A stretch of 64,000 bases of DNA from Bacillus sp. Marseille-Q3570 (GCF_946151055.1 NZ_CAMGYZ010000015.1:1-64000); one strand, 5' to 3'; positions 17,453 to 27,062 are shown, counted from the first letter of the stretch. Notes: generated by a model not told the origin, from the letters alone. Program-made: numbers and translations.

Positions 17453-18346
17453 TTATAGGATCCTTATGACCAGATATCCCATTACCATTGCAATAAGAGC
17501 ACTAAGTAAGCTCCCAATTAAATAATATTCTGAGAAGGCTTTGTTCTCGAATTGCTTGAATCTAGTCAATGATTTTACTGCAATCAAGAATGTCATACCA
17601 TGAGGAATTCCTTGGACGATAAAGATGATGATCAACACACGTTCGACCATTCCGATGTACCTTCCAACATTTTTAGGGGAATCTTTAAAGAACTGCTCGG
17701 TCCTTATTCTAGTTACTTCGTTTACTTCTTCCCCTTTTTCATTATAAGATGTCTTTATTTCTGTCTTTTCGTCTGAAATACTATATTTATCTTTTGATAG
17801 TGTAGGATTGGGCCCTAGATCACTCAACAATATCCCAAGGAAATAACCTGAACCCGATGTCACCAGAATGAAAAGGATACTGATGAATAGAAACTTCGAA
17901 ACATGTTCCGTTTCCGTTCCTTCAAACAAAAATTGTAAGATTCCAAATGCAATGTCAGTTGAAGAGTAAGAAATTAAGCCTGTCATATTCAAAATCACGA
18001 TGATTGATAATACATGGATGAGTTGATCGAATAAAAATAACGTTGAAATTATGATTACATTGTCGTTTTTCTTTTTGATCGACTCTTTCACCCAATCAAC
18101 GAGATAGTGTGTGATCAGAATGAAAACGATGCTTGTCGTAATTTTAAATAAGGATACCTCTGTAACTCCTCCAACAACCAGGTAATAGATTAATCCAGCG
18201 AACACCATAACGATGAAATGGGTGGATATATGTCTCATCAAGCCTTTATGCAATTTTCTTTTTTTTAGTTCGATCATAGAATTTTTCTGGAGCACGAAAT
18301 CCGCAATGAAATGGGCTAAGATGAATAGTAGGAGTAGTTGAAACAT
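17453..18346 (-). CDS. DUF3307 family membrane protein
   Basis: A 297-residue integral membrane protein starting MFQLLLLFILAHFIADFVLQ, the opening typical of DUF3307 (helix with HxxxDF). About seven hydrophobic segments follow, with a charged cytoplasmic loop in the middle (KTSYNEKGEEVNEVTRIRTE). The next downstream motif is HYLVDWVKE. It starts 4 bp after the SatD stop; AAGGAGG lies 12 bases before the ATG, so translation is probably coupled. The family always or often travels with SatD-type proteins, and its function is unknown. Confidence 0.75.
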   Translation of the reverse strand: MFQLLLLFILAHFIADFVLQKNSMIELKKRKLHKGLMRHISTHFIVMVFAGLIYYLVVGGVTEVSLFKITTSIVFILITHYLVDWVKESIKKKNDNVIIISTLFLFDQLIHVLSIIVILNMTGLISYSSTDIAFGILQFLFEGTETEHVSKFLFISILFILVTSGSGYFLGILLSDLGPNPTLSKDKYSISDEKTEIKTSYNEKGEEVNEVTRIRTEQFFKDSPKNVGRYIGMVERVLIIIFIVQGIPHGMTFLIAVKSLTRFKQFENKAFSEYYLIGSLLSALIAMVMGYLVIRIL

Positions 18347-18350
18347 ATGA

Positions 18351-19043
18351 TTATTTTTCCTCCTTCCTATAGGGTTCCTGTAGAAAATCCAATAGTTCAA
18401 TCAAACTAGACTTCATTCGAATGACTGTGTGATAGTCCGATCTGGATAAAAGATAAGAAACAGTAGATTTCGGTGACTTATATCCTAGGTGTCTGCCGAT
18501 GTCTTCATAAGTAGCGTTCTTGTCCTTTTCAACTAGTTTGATGACTTCTTTCTGTTTATCACTGCGATTGATGATCTTTTCATGGATGGCAAAAATCAGA
18601 GCATTTAAAGATTGGTATGGGTAATCTTCAGAATAGAAAAAGAATGAACTGTTTTCTTCATTAAACTGCCAATACTTTGCCTCAGGGTGGTTGTCTTTCA
18701 AAAATTGATCGCGTGCATCTAGTGCATTAAGAACCGCTGAGCCATTCATCGTATGAATAGTAGAATCAGTGGTCTCCAACTCACCTAAACCAATTCCGAT
18801 ATACACATATATCCCATCGGCTCCCAATCTTGTGTTTATTTCTTCTATAGCGAGATATCCAGCTGAATAACGGTTCAGGACACCGAGCAGCTCATCTCCA
18901 TTTCGAACATCGAACGGTACCAACAACTCTTGGTTCCATTCTTCATTCAAGTGTTCAGCACATTTCAATAAAGCTTTTTGAAGCTGTTCTTTATCCAATT
19001 GTCTTGAGTGTTTTACATCACAAGCGATACATACACATGACAT
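18351..19043 (-). CDS. SatD family protein, likely regulator of the adjacent membrane protein
   Basis: A 230-residue soluble protein. The N-terminal 150 residues (ACDVKHSRQLDKEQLQK, RNGDELLGVL, IYVYIGIGLGELET) match the SatD family, named from a Streptococcus mutans locus linked to acid response. The last 70 residues (YEDIGRHLGYKSPKSTVSYL) look like a helix-turn-helix with a serine-rich recognition helix, so DNA binding is plausible. The N-terminal fold resembles nucleotide cyclase-like or ligand domains, which is only a guess. GAGGTGATTAG supports the start. It is the first gene of the operon with DUF3307. Confidence 0.75.
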   Translation of the reverse strand: MSCVCIACDVKHSRQLDKEQLQKALLKCAEHLNEEWNQELLVPFDVRNGDELLGVLNRYSAGYLAIEEINTRLGADGIYVYIGIGLGELETTDSTIHTMNGSAVLNALDARDQFLKDNHPEAKYWQFNEENSSFFFYSEDYPYQSLNALIFAIHEKIINRSDKQKEVIKLVEKDKNATYEDIGRHLGYKSPKSTVSYLLSRSDYHTVIRMKSSLIELLDFLQEPYRKEEK

Positions 19044-19210
19044 TACTAATCACCTCACAAATAATAGCACGAAACATAGGTTGATATAAAAACATCAATA
19101 ATTATGGTGTTGATATTTTAATAACAACTATAACAGAAGGAAGCTATTTTTCAATAGGTAATTGGTTTTAAATCGGTTCAGTGTTTCTGCCTCTTACCTC
19201 GCCCTGTAGT

Positions 19211-19234
19211 CTAGAAAATGATATAATCTTCTAG
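19211..19234 (+). promoter_or_regulatory. Promoter -10 region of the ABC-F gene flanked by an inverted repeat
   Basis: A perfect TATAAT (19222-19227) lies 35 bp before the start codon and is bracketed by CTAGAA (19211-19216) and TTCTAG (19229-19234). The -35 element is poor. The bracket could be a repressor site or chance. Confidence 0.5.
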
Positions 19235-19237
19235 TAG

Positions 19238-20881
<1,644 letters not shown>

Positions 20882-20886
20882 TAAAG

Positions 20887-20911
20887 AAAGCTATCCGCAA
20901 AGGATAGCTTT
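20887..20911 (+). terminator. Terminator of the ABC-F gene
   Basis: AAAGCTATCC (20887-20896) and GGATAGCTTT (20902-20911) form a perfect 10-bp stem with a 5-nt loop and a T-rich tail. Confidence 0.88.
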
Positions 20912-21090
20912 TCATTTATTGAAAAAAACAAAAAAATTGTACAAAAACGGATATGATGTCACTGTATGTTGAGTTGTCCTCGAATTCATTTTGAAAGACA
21001 GGTACCTATGAAAGCATTCTGTCAACCTTCCTCTCTATCGCAAGTCCAGGTGTATGCTACTAGCACATCCTGTTTGCAATTAGTGAAGTA

Positions 21091-21414
21091 TTAATGAAGG
21101 AATGCCTGGCAAGTTTCTACACACTTTCTGCATGCCTCTGCACATAAGCGACAATGGCTGTGCTCATGTTTTTCACATTCCTTTATGCATGCCATACAAA
21201 CATCTACGCACAGATGGCAATATTGATCAATGAATGGGCTGTTCTTACTCATTGCAACAGCTGTGTACTCACAAATTTCAGCGCATTCTCGCGTCAGACG
21301 AAGACACTCATTTAACTGAGGGTCTTCGTGTTTTAAACAAGAATCAAAACAATGATTACACGTTACAAGGCATGATAAACATTCTTCGATACATTCTCCA
21401 TACTCTTCATCCAT
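21091..21414 (-). CDS. Cysteine-rich four-helix bundle protein (copper-storage type, DUF326)
   Basis: A 107-residue protein with 19 cysteines in regular CxxC, CxxxC and CxxxxxxC spacing on four predicted helices (CLSCLVTCNHCFDSC, CLRLTRECAEIC, CHLCVDVCMACIKEC, CRLCAEACRKCVETC). This is the pattern of the Csp/DUF326 four-helix bundles; in characterised copper-storage proteins such cysteines line the core and hold many Cu(I) ions. No signal peptide, so a cytosolic Csp3-like role is expected. AGGAGG lies upstream. It stands alone. A related but less cysteine-rich protein is encoded at 45520-45849. Confidence 0.83.
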   Translation of the reverse strand: MDEEYGECIEECLSCLVTCNHCFDSCLKHEDPQLNECLRLTRECAEICEYTAVAMSKNSPFIDQYCHLCVDVCMACIKECEKHEHSHCRLCAEACRKCVETCQAFLH

Positions 21415-21759
21415 TCTTTTAAATCCTCCTGCAATAGGTTGTTAGTATCCACTTACCACCATCCTCATAGAGATAAACTAGATGTATGCATTATAAATAA
21501 AGATGTTAGGCTCCCTCCTCTATATAAATAGGAAGAATGATGTGATTATTTACAATTGTATTAATTTTAAGATAGAAATATTTATTTCTAATGAAATCTT
21601 CTATATAATGAAAACTAACTCTTTTTGTCCACCCGTTATAAATCCGTCAGAAGGTGTTTCATTCGAATTCTCCTTTCACATCATTACTCTCAACTTCTGC
21701 TCACTGACTAGTGAAACCCTCGGATAAATTGAATTTTTTTAAGAAAGTAGGTAGTTTCC
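21415..21759. other. Gene-free stretch with a short palindrome
   Basis: No gene seen. TAGAAATA (21573-21580) and TATTTCTA (21583-21590) form a perfect 8-bp palindrome 170 bp upstream of the next start, which could be an operator or chance in AT-rich DNA. Confidence 0.35.
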
Positions 21760-22038
21760 ATGGAATCATTGATCATCCGTTCGTTCCACAAGGATGAAGT
21801 AAGATTTGCATTTGTATATGAAGGAAGACTGTATACGATGATTATGAAATGGTCCGTGGACAAAAACCATTGGAATTTGCACACGTACGATCAAGAATTG
21901 CGCAAGAACCCAGAACAATATCGGTTCATTGTGGAAAGGTTGTTATCTACTGATCGGGTTAAAGAATTTTTTAAAGACCGGAATATAAAAATGGATTCAG
22001 TATATTGTAAAGGCTGTAACAATGTTTCTGTTGAGTAA
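21760..22038 (+). CDS. Hypothetical protein, 92 aa
   Basis: The product starts MESLIIRSFHKDEVRFAFVY and has two beta-rich blocks, then a helix (QYRFIVERLLSTDRVKEFF) and a C-terminal CKGC pair. The compact size, mixed alpha/beta pattern and terminal cysteine pair suggest a small soluble domain that could bind a metal, which is inference. GTAGGT precedes the start. I recognise no family. It is followed by the structured non-coding region at 22082-22167. Confidence 0.6.
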   Translation: MESLIIRSFHKDEVRFAFVYEGRLYTMIMKWSVDKNHWNLHTYDQELRKNPEQYRFIVERLLSTDRVKEFFKDRNIKMDSVYCKGCNNVSVE

Positions 22039-22081
22039 ATAGCCAATAATCCAAACAAAATTGTATGGCAGCTGTACTCTA

Positions 22082-22167
22082 TTCAAATACTTAATCGAAT
22101 AAATAAGCAGAACTTATCACTTGGATCTGGACCTGATAAGTAAACCGTCATTTACCAAGTATTTGAA
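22082..22167. repeat. Nested inverted repeats, candidate structured RNA
   Basis: TTCAAATACTT (22082-22092) and AAGTATTTGAA (22157-22167) are perfect 11-bp inverted copies. They enclose a second perfect dyad, ACTTATCA (22112-22119) and TGATAAGT (22134-22141). The block would fold into a long stem with an inner hairpin. It is followed by no T tract, so it is not a simple terminator. Confidence 0.5.
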
Positions 22168-22258
22168 GGGGTTTAAAATTTATGGCAAAAGAAATAGTAA
22201 TAAAATACAATTCTGTTTCTAAAGCCATCTGAAATCCATTATGTTTGGAGGGTCCAGG

Positions 22259-22336
22259 TTGTTCCGCTTACGCCTGTATTTCATTGGTATTCTAGCAGGT
22301 TCTACTTTAGGTCTGGTCAGTCACATCTTGAATTGA
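22259..22336 (+). CDS. Possible 25-residue membrane peptide
   Basis: A TTG start with GGAGGG six bases upstream opens a frame of 25 codons encoding a basic start (LFRLRLYF) and one hydrophobic helix (IGILAGSTLGLVSHIL), ending at TGA 22334-22336. A perfect rho-independent terminator begins 11 bp later, which is what an independent small gene would show. An in-frame ATG at 22241 without a ribosome binding site would give 31 residues. No family recognised. Confidence 0.5.
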   Translation: MFRLRLYFIGILAGSTLGLVSHILN

Positions 22337-22346
22337 TATCCCCGTT

Positions 22347-22375
22347 TCCCCCTATTCATTAGGGGGATTTTTTTG
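22347..22375 (+). terminator. Terminator behind the small peptide frame
   Basis: TCCCCCTA (22347-22354) pairs perfectly with TAGGGGGA (22360-22367), followed by seven T residues. Confidence 0.88.
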
Positions 22376-22470
22376 CATTTAAAGAAAGTGAAAATACTTC
22401 CTTCAATATAAGGGCAACTAAGGCTAGCCTACGCTAAGGCTTGGCTAAGCCAAGTTTTCTTTATGCGTAC
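22376..22470 (+). repeat. Short copy of the dispersed intergenic repeat family
   Basis: The stretch runs TTAAAGAAAGTGAAAATACT, TTCAATATAAGGGCAACTAA, then GGCTTGGCTAAGCCAAG and TTTTCTTTA. The same blocks in the same order occur at 32830 and 49765 and inverted at 9219. GGCTTGGC and GCCAAG give a small hairpin. Confidence 0.75.
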
Positions 22471-22547
22471 ACTCTTTTCTATGCTAAATAATTTCATCCC
22501 AAATTACACAAGATAAATACAGAAGTGTGATTCGGAGGTGTTATGTA

Positions 22548-23948
22548 TTGAGATTTAAAGTGGTTACAGTGGCATTTGTTTCGTTAGTGGCGATTTTTGC
22601 AGTCTATTTCTTTTATCCTGCTAATAATGTGGAAGCTCCTCGAGTTCAACAAGATATTACGCAAAAAAGGATTATTCCTGGTGAATTACGTACAACACAG
22701 TCTAAAGATCTTGTGAGATTGAATTCAATCAAATATGGTGAAAATCTTGTTCGAAAACTGGATACCAACTCATCTATAGGAGTTATCCAGCATAAAACGA
22801 AAGTGAAGAGCCATTATCAAGAACGCCAGGCTACAGTCAAGTTCAAGGAGAAACCAAGCCCAGAAAAAATAAAACTCATCTATAATGACATTGATGGCGA
22901 AGTGGCAAAACAATTGGATTCAACGTATATATTCAAATCTAAATCATTGACTACTCCTCAAATACTCAGTTACTTCAATTCAAGAAAAGATATTGAATAC
23001 GCTGAACCCAACTATATCTATTTGCAAAATGAGATTGTTACAGATGATGAGTATTATCAACAGTACCAATGGAACCTCCCTGCAATCAGGACTGAACAGG
23101 GTTGGGAAGTCACCCGTGGAAATGAGGATGTGATCATCGCCATCATTGATACGGGTATAGATATGAAACACCCGGATTTAGCCCAAAGACTTGTAGAAGG
23201 TCATAACATATTAAACGACACCCCTTATCCGAATGATGATAATGGTCACGGTACACATGTCGCAGGCATCATCGCCTCTCAAACGAATAATGGTCTCGGC
23301 GTTGCAGGAATGACCTGGTACAACAAAATCATGCCGATCAAAACGATGAATGCAGATGGATATGGTACATCCTTTGATGTAGCGCAGGGTGTACGGTGGG
23401 CTACTGATCATGGAGCTGATGTCATAAATCTCAGTCTTGGTAATTATAAAGAATCAAAAGCATTAAAAGAAGCAATCGATTATGCTTATGAAAAAGATGT
23501 CATTCTCGTTGCAGCTTCGGGTAATGATAATACAAATCAAATCAGTTATCCCGCTGCGTTTGATAATGTACTTGGAGTGGCGGCAGTCAACACAAATTTG
23601 GAACGAGCAGATTTTTCAAATTATGGCGATTATATCGACGTCGCAGCACCTGGAGTAGATATCGCCAGTACGTATATTAACAACCAGTATGCTTCGCTTT
23701 CAGGTACATCAATGGCTACGCCCCATGTTGCAGCCCTGGCAGGATTAATACGCTCTTCGCAACCGGAACTTAAAAACAGTGAAGTGATCCAGCTTATTAA
23801 AGATTCAACAGATGATGTTGGAAGACCCGGGAAAGATCAATACACCGGAAATGGTGTCATTAATGTGGCCGCTGCACTCGATTCAAGTTATCAAAAGAAA
23901 AAACCATTCGGTAAATTAGGTGAATGGTTCAACTTAATTGGAAAATAA
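22548..23948 (+). CDS. Secreted or membrane-anchored subtilisin-like serine protease (S8)
   Basis: A 466-residue protease. Residues 1-25 form a signal/anchor helix. Residues about 90-160 resemble an inhibitor-I9-type propeptide (TVKFKEKPSPEKIKLIYNDI, then DIEYAEPNYIY). The catalytic triad is complete: Asp in IIAIIDTGID (about 201), His in NGHGTHVAGI (about 234) and Ser in LSGTSMATPH (about 388), with the oxyanion Asn in ASGND (about 326). The organisation is thermitase-like. The TTG at 22548 is preferred since GGAGGTG lies eight bases upstream; the longer GTG frame at 22527 runs through that site. A terminator at 23965-23995 ends the message. Confidence 0.87.
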   Translation: MRFKVVTVAFVSLVAIFAVYFFYPANNVEAPRVQQDITQKRIIPGELRTTQSKDLVRLNSIKYGENLVRKLDTNSSIGVIQHKTKVKSHYQERQATVKFKEKPSPEKIKLIYNDIDGEVAKQLDSTYIFKSKSLTTPQILSYFNSRKDIEYAEPNYIYLQNEIVTDDEYYQQYQWNLPAIRTEQGWEVTRGNEDVIIAIIDTGIDMKHPDLAQRLVEGHNILNDTPYPNDDNGHGTHVAGIIASQTNNGLGVAGMTWYNKIMPIKTMNADGYGTSFDVAQGVRWATDHGADVINLSLGNYKESKALKEAIDYAYEKDVILVAASGNDNTNQISYPAAFDNVLGVAAVNTNLERADFSNYGDYIDVAAPGVDIASTYINNQYASLSGTSMATPHVAALAGLIRSSQPELKNSEVIQLIKDSTDDVGRPGKDQYTGNGVINVAAALDSSYQKKKPFGKLGEWFNLIGK

Positions 23949-23964
23949 AAATAACTTAGAAGAG

Positions 23965-23995
23965 CCTGGGCAAAACAATTTGTCCGGGTTTTCTT
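23965..23995 (+). terminator. Terminator of the subtilase gene
   Basis: CCTGGGCAAA (23965-23974) pairs with TTTGTCCGGG (23979-23988), allowing G-T pairs, followed by TTTTCTTT. Confidence 0.75.
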
Positions 23996-24002
23996 TAGTG
24001 AG

Positions 24003-24240
24003 TAATAAATGAAGGTTCCGCTTCGCCAACATCCTTCGCTTTCCGCGGGGCGGCCCCAGCCTCCTCAAAAAGCACAGACCGCTTTCTTCCGGGGTCTTAG
24101 ACTCATGCTGTTCCCGCAGCAGTCTATGGATCTCGCCTACGCTTTTCGTCTACATTTTATCCATTTTATTTTATTGTTCGTCGTTTCTGTTGACAGTAAT
24201 AGTTTTTTCTCAGCTTCTTTTTCTTTGTTGGATTTAGCGA
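24003..24240 (+). repeat. Partial copy of the dispersed repeat family (type B)
   Basis: Contains CGCTTTCCGCGGGG, then a stretch ending CGCTTTTCGTCTACATTTTA, TCCATTTTATTTTATTGTTC and TAATAGTTTTTTCTCAGC. These blocks match the second half of the copy at 32796-33170 in order and spacing. It fills the gap between the subtilase and the membrane protein gene; the ORF across it is an artefact. Confidence 0.75.
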
Positions 24241-24389
24241 TTGCAAAATCACCAATTTCTGCAGCGATCCGCAACTTTCCCAAAGGAATGTCATAAACCC
24301 TGGACTTCTTTTAAATGCTTGATGTAACATGATTCCGGAAATGTGATCATATCATGTGAATTAAGACAATTTATTTGAGGGGATATATA

Positions 24390-24959
24390 ATGACATTTGT
24401 AATCGTACTCATATCGATATTATCATTTAAATTATTCATTTATAGTGTGTTGCTCATGATTGAAAATCGCAACCAGGTTACATTGATGGAAGCGAAAAGT
24501 ATCGCGATGTCTACCGGTATGGTATTTGGGTTGATTTCAGGATTATACATGATGTACGTTTTAAGCGATGAGATATCTTCAGCGACTTTCATCTCAATGG
24601 CGATTGGAAGTCTTGCAGGTCTCACATTAAGTGCACCGATACATGTCCTTGCCGTAATGGAAGGTCTGATGGCTGGGATTATGGGTGGTATGATGGGGGT
24701 GATGCTTGGGGCGATGCTCCCGGTATCTGATTGGGATTTGATGATGAAAGTCCTTATGTTGATAATGGTGATTGTATTGTCAATCAACGTCAGCTATTTA
24801 TATAAAAAGTCCTCAAAAAAGTACCCGACTAATTTACGCTTTTTCATGTTGTTTACAATCATCCTCTTATATGCTGGGGTCATTTTCAATCTCATTTCTA
24901 CAGGTCCTGTCATTCAAATAGAGAACGTACCGACTCCTCACAATGAACATGGAAATTGA
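24390..24959 (+). CDS. Polytopic membrane protein of unknown function, 189 aa
   Basis: GAGGGG before the ATG at 24390 supports this start; the TTG at 24375 has none. The protein has about six hydrophobic segments. Most striking is the methionine- and glycine-rich helix pair MEGLMAGIMGGMMGVMLGAM, where Gly and small residues every fourth position suggest tight helix packing. Met-rich helices can bind copper, but that is speculation. The C-terminus is a short histidine-containing tail (PHNEHGN). No family recognised. It is convergent with the Hsp20 gene across a shared terminator. Confidence 0.65.
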   Translation: MTFVIVLISILSFKLFIYSVLLMIENRNQVTLMEAKSIAMSTGMVFGLISGLYMMYVLSDEISSATFISMAIGSLAGLTLSAPIHVLAVMEGLMAGIMGGMMGVMLGAMLPVSDWDLMMKVLMLIMVIVLSINVSYLYKKSSKKYPTNLRFFMLFTIILLYAGVIFNLISTGPVIQIENVPTPHNEHGN

Positions 24960-24966
24960 AACAAAC

Positions 24967-25019
24967 AAAAAAGTGACTTGATAAACGGAGGGCATACCGT
25001 CTTGTATCAAATCACTTTT
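24967..25019. terminator. Shared bidirectional terminator
   Basis: AAAAAGTGACTTGAT and ATCAAATCACTTTT form a long imperfect stem with an inner ACGG/CCGT pairing. A run on the left and T run on the right let it serve both convergent genes. Confidence 0.8.
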
Positions 25020-25023
25020 CTTT

Positions 25024-25491
25024 TTATTCTGGTTCGATATCGATGATCTTCGATTGTGTATCATGTGTTTTCGGGAGTTTGACAGTAAGTTGATTTCCAG
25101 ACATCGATGCTTTGATATCCTCTGTTAACACGTTAGGGGGGAGTGGCAAATAACGTTCGATACGTTTAGAGTAGTTCTCTTTCCTCAAAATTTCCCCTTT
25201 ATCGTTCTGGAGTTGCTCTGTTTCAAATTTTTGTATCAAAAGCCGTAATTGATGATTGATCACTTCCAGATTGACCCGATCATTCTCTTCTAGTGGCAGA
25301 TTTGCCCGGATAATGATTTCGCGATCTGTTTCGGATGTATCTACATCGAAAAAATAATTGGATTGAAAATGGTTCAAATGCTTATCGAATTCCTTCATCG
25401 ATTGTTGTAAATGCTGATCAATGGACTTCAAGAAATTATCCATCCGCTGGTCATCAAAAATATGCTTCAATTGATTTTTCCAAAAATCCAT
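25024..25491 (-). CDS. Small heat-shock protein (Hsp20/alpha-crystallin), spore-associated by context
   Basis: A 155-residue protein. Residues 1-50 are a helical, glutamine-rich N-terminal arm (DNFLKSIDQHLQQSMKEF). The alpha-crystallin domain follows with EIIIRANLPLEENDRVNLEV and RYLPLPPNVLTEDIKASM, ending in GNQLTVKLPK, the most conserved strand of the family. A C-terminal IDIEP resembles the I-x-I/V anchor. GAGGAG precedes the ATG. It lies 88 bp downstream of a gerPF homologue in the same direction, probably one operon, which suggests expression in the mother cell late in sporulation. A second Hsp20 gene lies at the other end of the cluster. Confidence 0.8.
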   Translation of the reverse strand: MDFWKNQLKHIFDDQRMDNFLKSIDQHLQQSMKEFDKHLNHFQSNYFFDVDTSETDREIIIRANLPLEENDRVNLEVINHQLRLLIQKFETEQLQNDKGEILRKENYSKRIERYLPLPPNVLTEDIKASMSGNQLTVKLPKTHDTQSKIIDIEPE

Positions 25492-25579
25492 TTCTCTCTC
25501 CTCTTCCCTTCCCTTTCATTTTTATTGGCTTGTTATTGGGCATTCTATAATTCTCTTCCCTATTTCTGCTTAAATTTAT

Positions 25580-25804
25580 TTATAGATTGGCCAGGTTATT
25601 TGAATCGTTGATATCTGGATCGATAGTATTCGTGAGGTTCCAGAAGTTATTTACAAGCATGAAATCACCAGTATTCGCTCCTCCACTCCCACTTGCACCT
25701 TTTGATGTCGACTTTGGCGATATATATAAGGTATCACCGAAGTTTACGGTAGCATTGGTTGCAACAGTACTGATTTTGATTGGAGCTAAAATGACAGATG
25801 GCAC
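25580..25804 (-). CDS. gerPF: GerPF/GerPA family spore germination protein (copy 1)
   Basis: A 74-residue protein with the conserved GerPA/PF pattern: PIKISTVATNATVNFGD at the start, a Lys/Ser stretch, then SGGANTGDF and the end DPDINDSNN. The start is a GTG (25804-25802) with GAGGAG upstream; the longer frame would add 34 unrelated residues. GerP proteins are needed for passage of germinants through the spore coat in Bacillus. A good sigma-K-type promoter lies at 25849-25876. It is divergent from gerPA and probably cotranscribed with the Hsp20 gene at 25024-25491. A second homologue is at 28166-28387. Confidence 0.85.
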   Translation of the reverse strand: MPSVILAPIKISTVATNATVNFGDTLYISPKSTSKGASGSGGANTGDFMLVNNFWNLTNTIDPDINDSNNLANL

Positions 25805-25848
25805 GTGAAACACTCCTCTTCTTTCGAATATGGGCACTTTTTCTAATG

Positions 25849-25876
25849 TATCGTATGCAAGCGATAAGAATGTGGT
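25849..25876 (-). promoter_or_regulatory. Sigma-K-type promoter of gerPF copy 1
   Basis: On the minus strand the -10 CATACGATA (25857-25849) matches the sigma-K consensus CATAnnnTA, and an ACC at 25876-25874 lies 16-17 bp upstream as the -35. This fits mother-cell-specific gerP expression known in B. subtilis. Confidence 0.6.
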
Positions 25877-25883
25877 ACCAATT

Positions 25884-25912
25884 AACAATGGAATGGGTAT
25901 CCGCATATGTTG
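25884..25912 (+). promoter_or_regulatory. Possible sigma-K-type promoter of the gerPA operon
   Basis: AAC (25884-25886) and GCATATGTTG (25903-25912) match the sigma-K -35 and -10 with one mismatch, and lie about 34 bp before the gerPA start. Weaker than the divergent one. Confidence 0.4.
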
Positions 25913-25945
25913 TTGTATAAATACCCCCTGAAAAGGATGTTCATT

Positions 25946-26170
25946 ATGCCTGCTATGGTTGGAGCAATAAAAATAAACGAGGTGTCAGGTTCTGCAGTCT
26001 TTAACATTGGAGACGTCTATCATATAGGACCTAACAGTAGATCAAAAACGTTTGCGGGGGCAGGGTCTTTTAATACGGGTGACAACTTGCAGGTCAACAA
26101 TGGATACAGCATCACACATACAATAGATTCAGATGTCATTGATAATAGTAATATTGGAAATACAGGCTGA
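25946..26170 (+). CDS. gerPA: Spore germination protein GerPA
   Basis: A 74-residue protein starting MPAMVGAIKINEVSGSAV, continuing NIGDVYHIGP and GAGSFNTGDNLQVNNG, and ending DSDVIDNSNIGN. The MPAMVG start and the FNTGD block are typical of GerPA. AAGGATG lies six bases before the ATG; the longer frame has no support. First gene of a five-gene germination run (gerPA-C-D-E-B) with an Hsp20 gene at the end. Confidence 0.88.
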   Translation: MPAMVGAIKINEVSGSAVFNIGDVYHIGPNSRSKTFAGAGSFNTGDNLQVNNGYSITHTIDSDVIDNSNIGNTG

Positions 26171-26247
26171 AAAACACCTCTTTTTAAGCTTACCTTGTGT
26201 TAAATTCATACTGAGTTTGCATAGGTTAGTTATGAGGGGGTGAGAGC

Positions 26248-26889
26248 TTGAGTAATAATTATTATTTAGAGCACCGGATCCAGCAGCTTGAAGAAATCAT
26301 CAGGCAATTACAAGATAAAACGCAATCGATCGAAACCATCGTCCAAGGAATGCAAAATGAAGTTGAACATTTGAAAAGCTCGCCTCAAACCTCAATTGAA
26401 TATAATTTTGACCAATTGAAAATCGAAACGTTAGAAGGGACGTTGAATATCGGGCTCTCTCCTGGTGGGACCGGTCTTGATAATATTGAGGATCTTGGTG
26501 TAAACGGTAAGAAAATCCAGATGAATGAAAACAAAACCACTGATACCAAACCCCCTATTCCAGATGATATGTATAAATGGATCAATCAAGGAGTCGATCA
26601 TTATTTGAATCACGATATCTTCAATGATATCAAAAAAATGGAAAAGCGGACTCGATTCAGTTTGACTGAATCGCAGCAAAAGTTGATTGTTGATGATATC
26701 AAAAGACAGATGGGGCTTCGTCTTCCCCATTATGTGATGTCATCTGATCCCGAAATTGCACATAGAAATCCTAATCAAGAGGCTGACAGGATAATGGAGC
26801 AAATCAAAAAAGATATCGTGAACGGGATTGAAATCTATATGAATAACGAAAAGAAGAAATTCCAAGGAGGAAAACAGGATGGAACTTAA
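26248..26889 (+). CDS. gerPC: Spore germination protein GerPC
   Basis: A 213-residue protein with an N-terminal coiled coil (YLEHRIQQLEEIIRQLQDKT, residues 6-45), then the GerPC core EYNFDQLKIETLEGTLNIGL and a helical C-terminal half ending in a lysine/glycine-rich tail. It is the largest GerP protein, as in other Bacillus species. The start is a TTG (26248) behind GAGGGGGTG. Normally gerPB lies between gerPA and gerPC; here it does not. A CATAGGTTA (26220-26228) just upstream resembles a sigma-K -10 but lacks a -35. Confidence 0.88.
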   Translation: MSNNYYLEHRIQQLEEIIRQLQDKTQSIETIVQGMQNEVEHLKSSPQTSIEYNFDQLKIETLEGTLNIGLSPGGTGLDNIEDLGVNGKKIQMNENKTTDTKPPIPDDMYKWINQGVDHYLNHDIFNDIKKMEKRTRFSLTESQQKLIVDDIKRQMGLRLPHYVMSSDPEIAHRNPNQEADRIMEQIKKDIVNGIEIYMNNEKKKFQGGKQDGT

Positions 26890-27061
26890 CGTGATCAATC
26901 GAGAGCTATCTGTTGGCGATATTCGGATCAATGGAATCTCGACTTCTTCAATGCTGTTGGTCGGTGATAGCGATGTGATCAATTGTCAATCCATGTTCGA
27001 TACACCTCCAGAATCGTTAATCATCGGTGCTCCTCTCGTACCATTGTCGAAGGAATTTTAA
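26879..27061 (+). CDS. gerPD: Spore germination protein GerPD
   Basis: A 60-residue protein: MELNVINRELSVGDIRINGI, followed by SSMLLVGDSDVINCQSMFDTP and a proline-rich end. This is the GerPD pattern. It overlaps the gerPC end by 11 bp, and AAGGAGG lies inside the gerPC coding end, so translation is coupled. The internal VGD and SSS-type strand matches the repeated motif shared by GerPB, GerPD and GerPE. Confidence 0.85.
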   Translation: MELNVINRELSVGDIRINGISTSSMLLVGDSDVINCQSMFDTPPESLIIGAPLVPLSKEF

Positions 27062-27062
27062 G

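Noticed and set aside
24009-24296. 96-residue reading frame
   Set aside because: Inside the repeat copy at 24003-24240.
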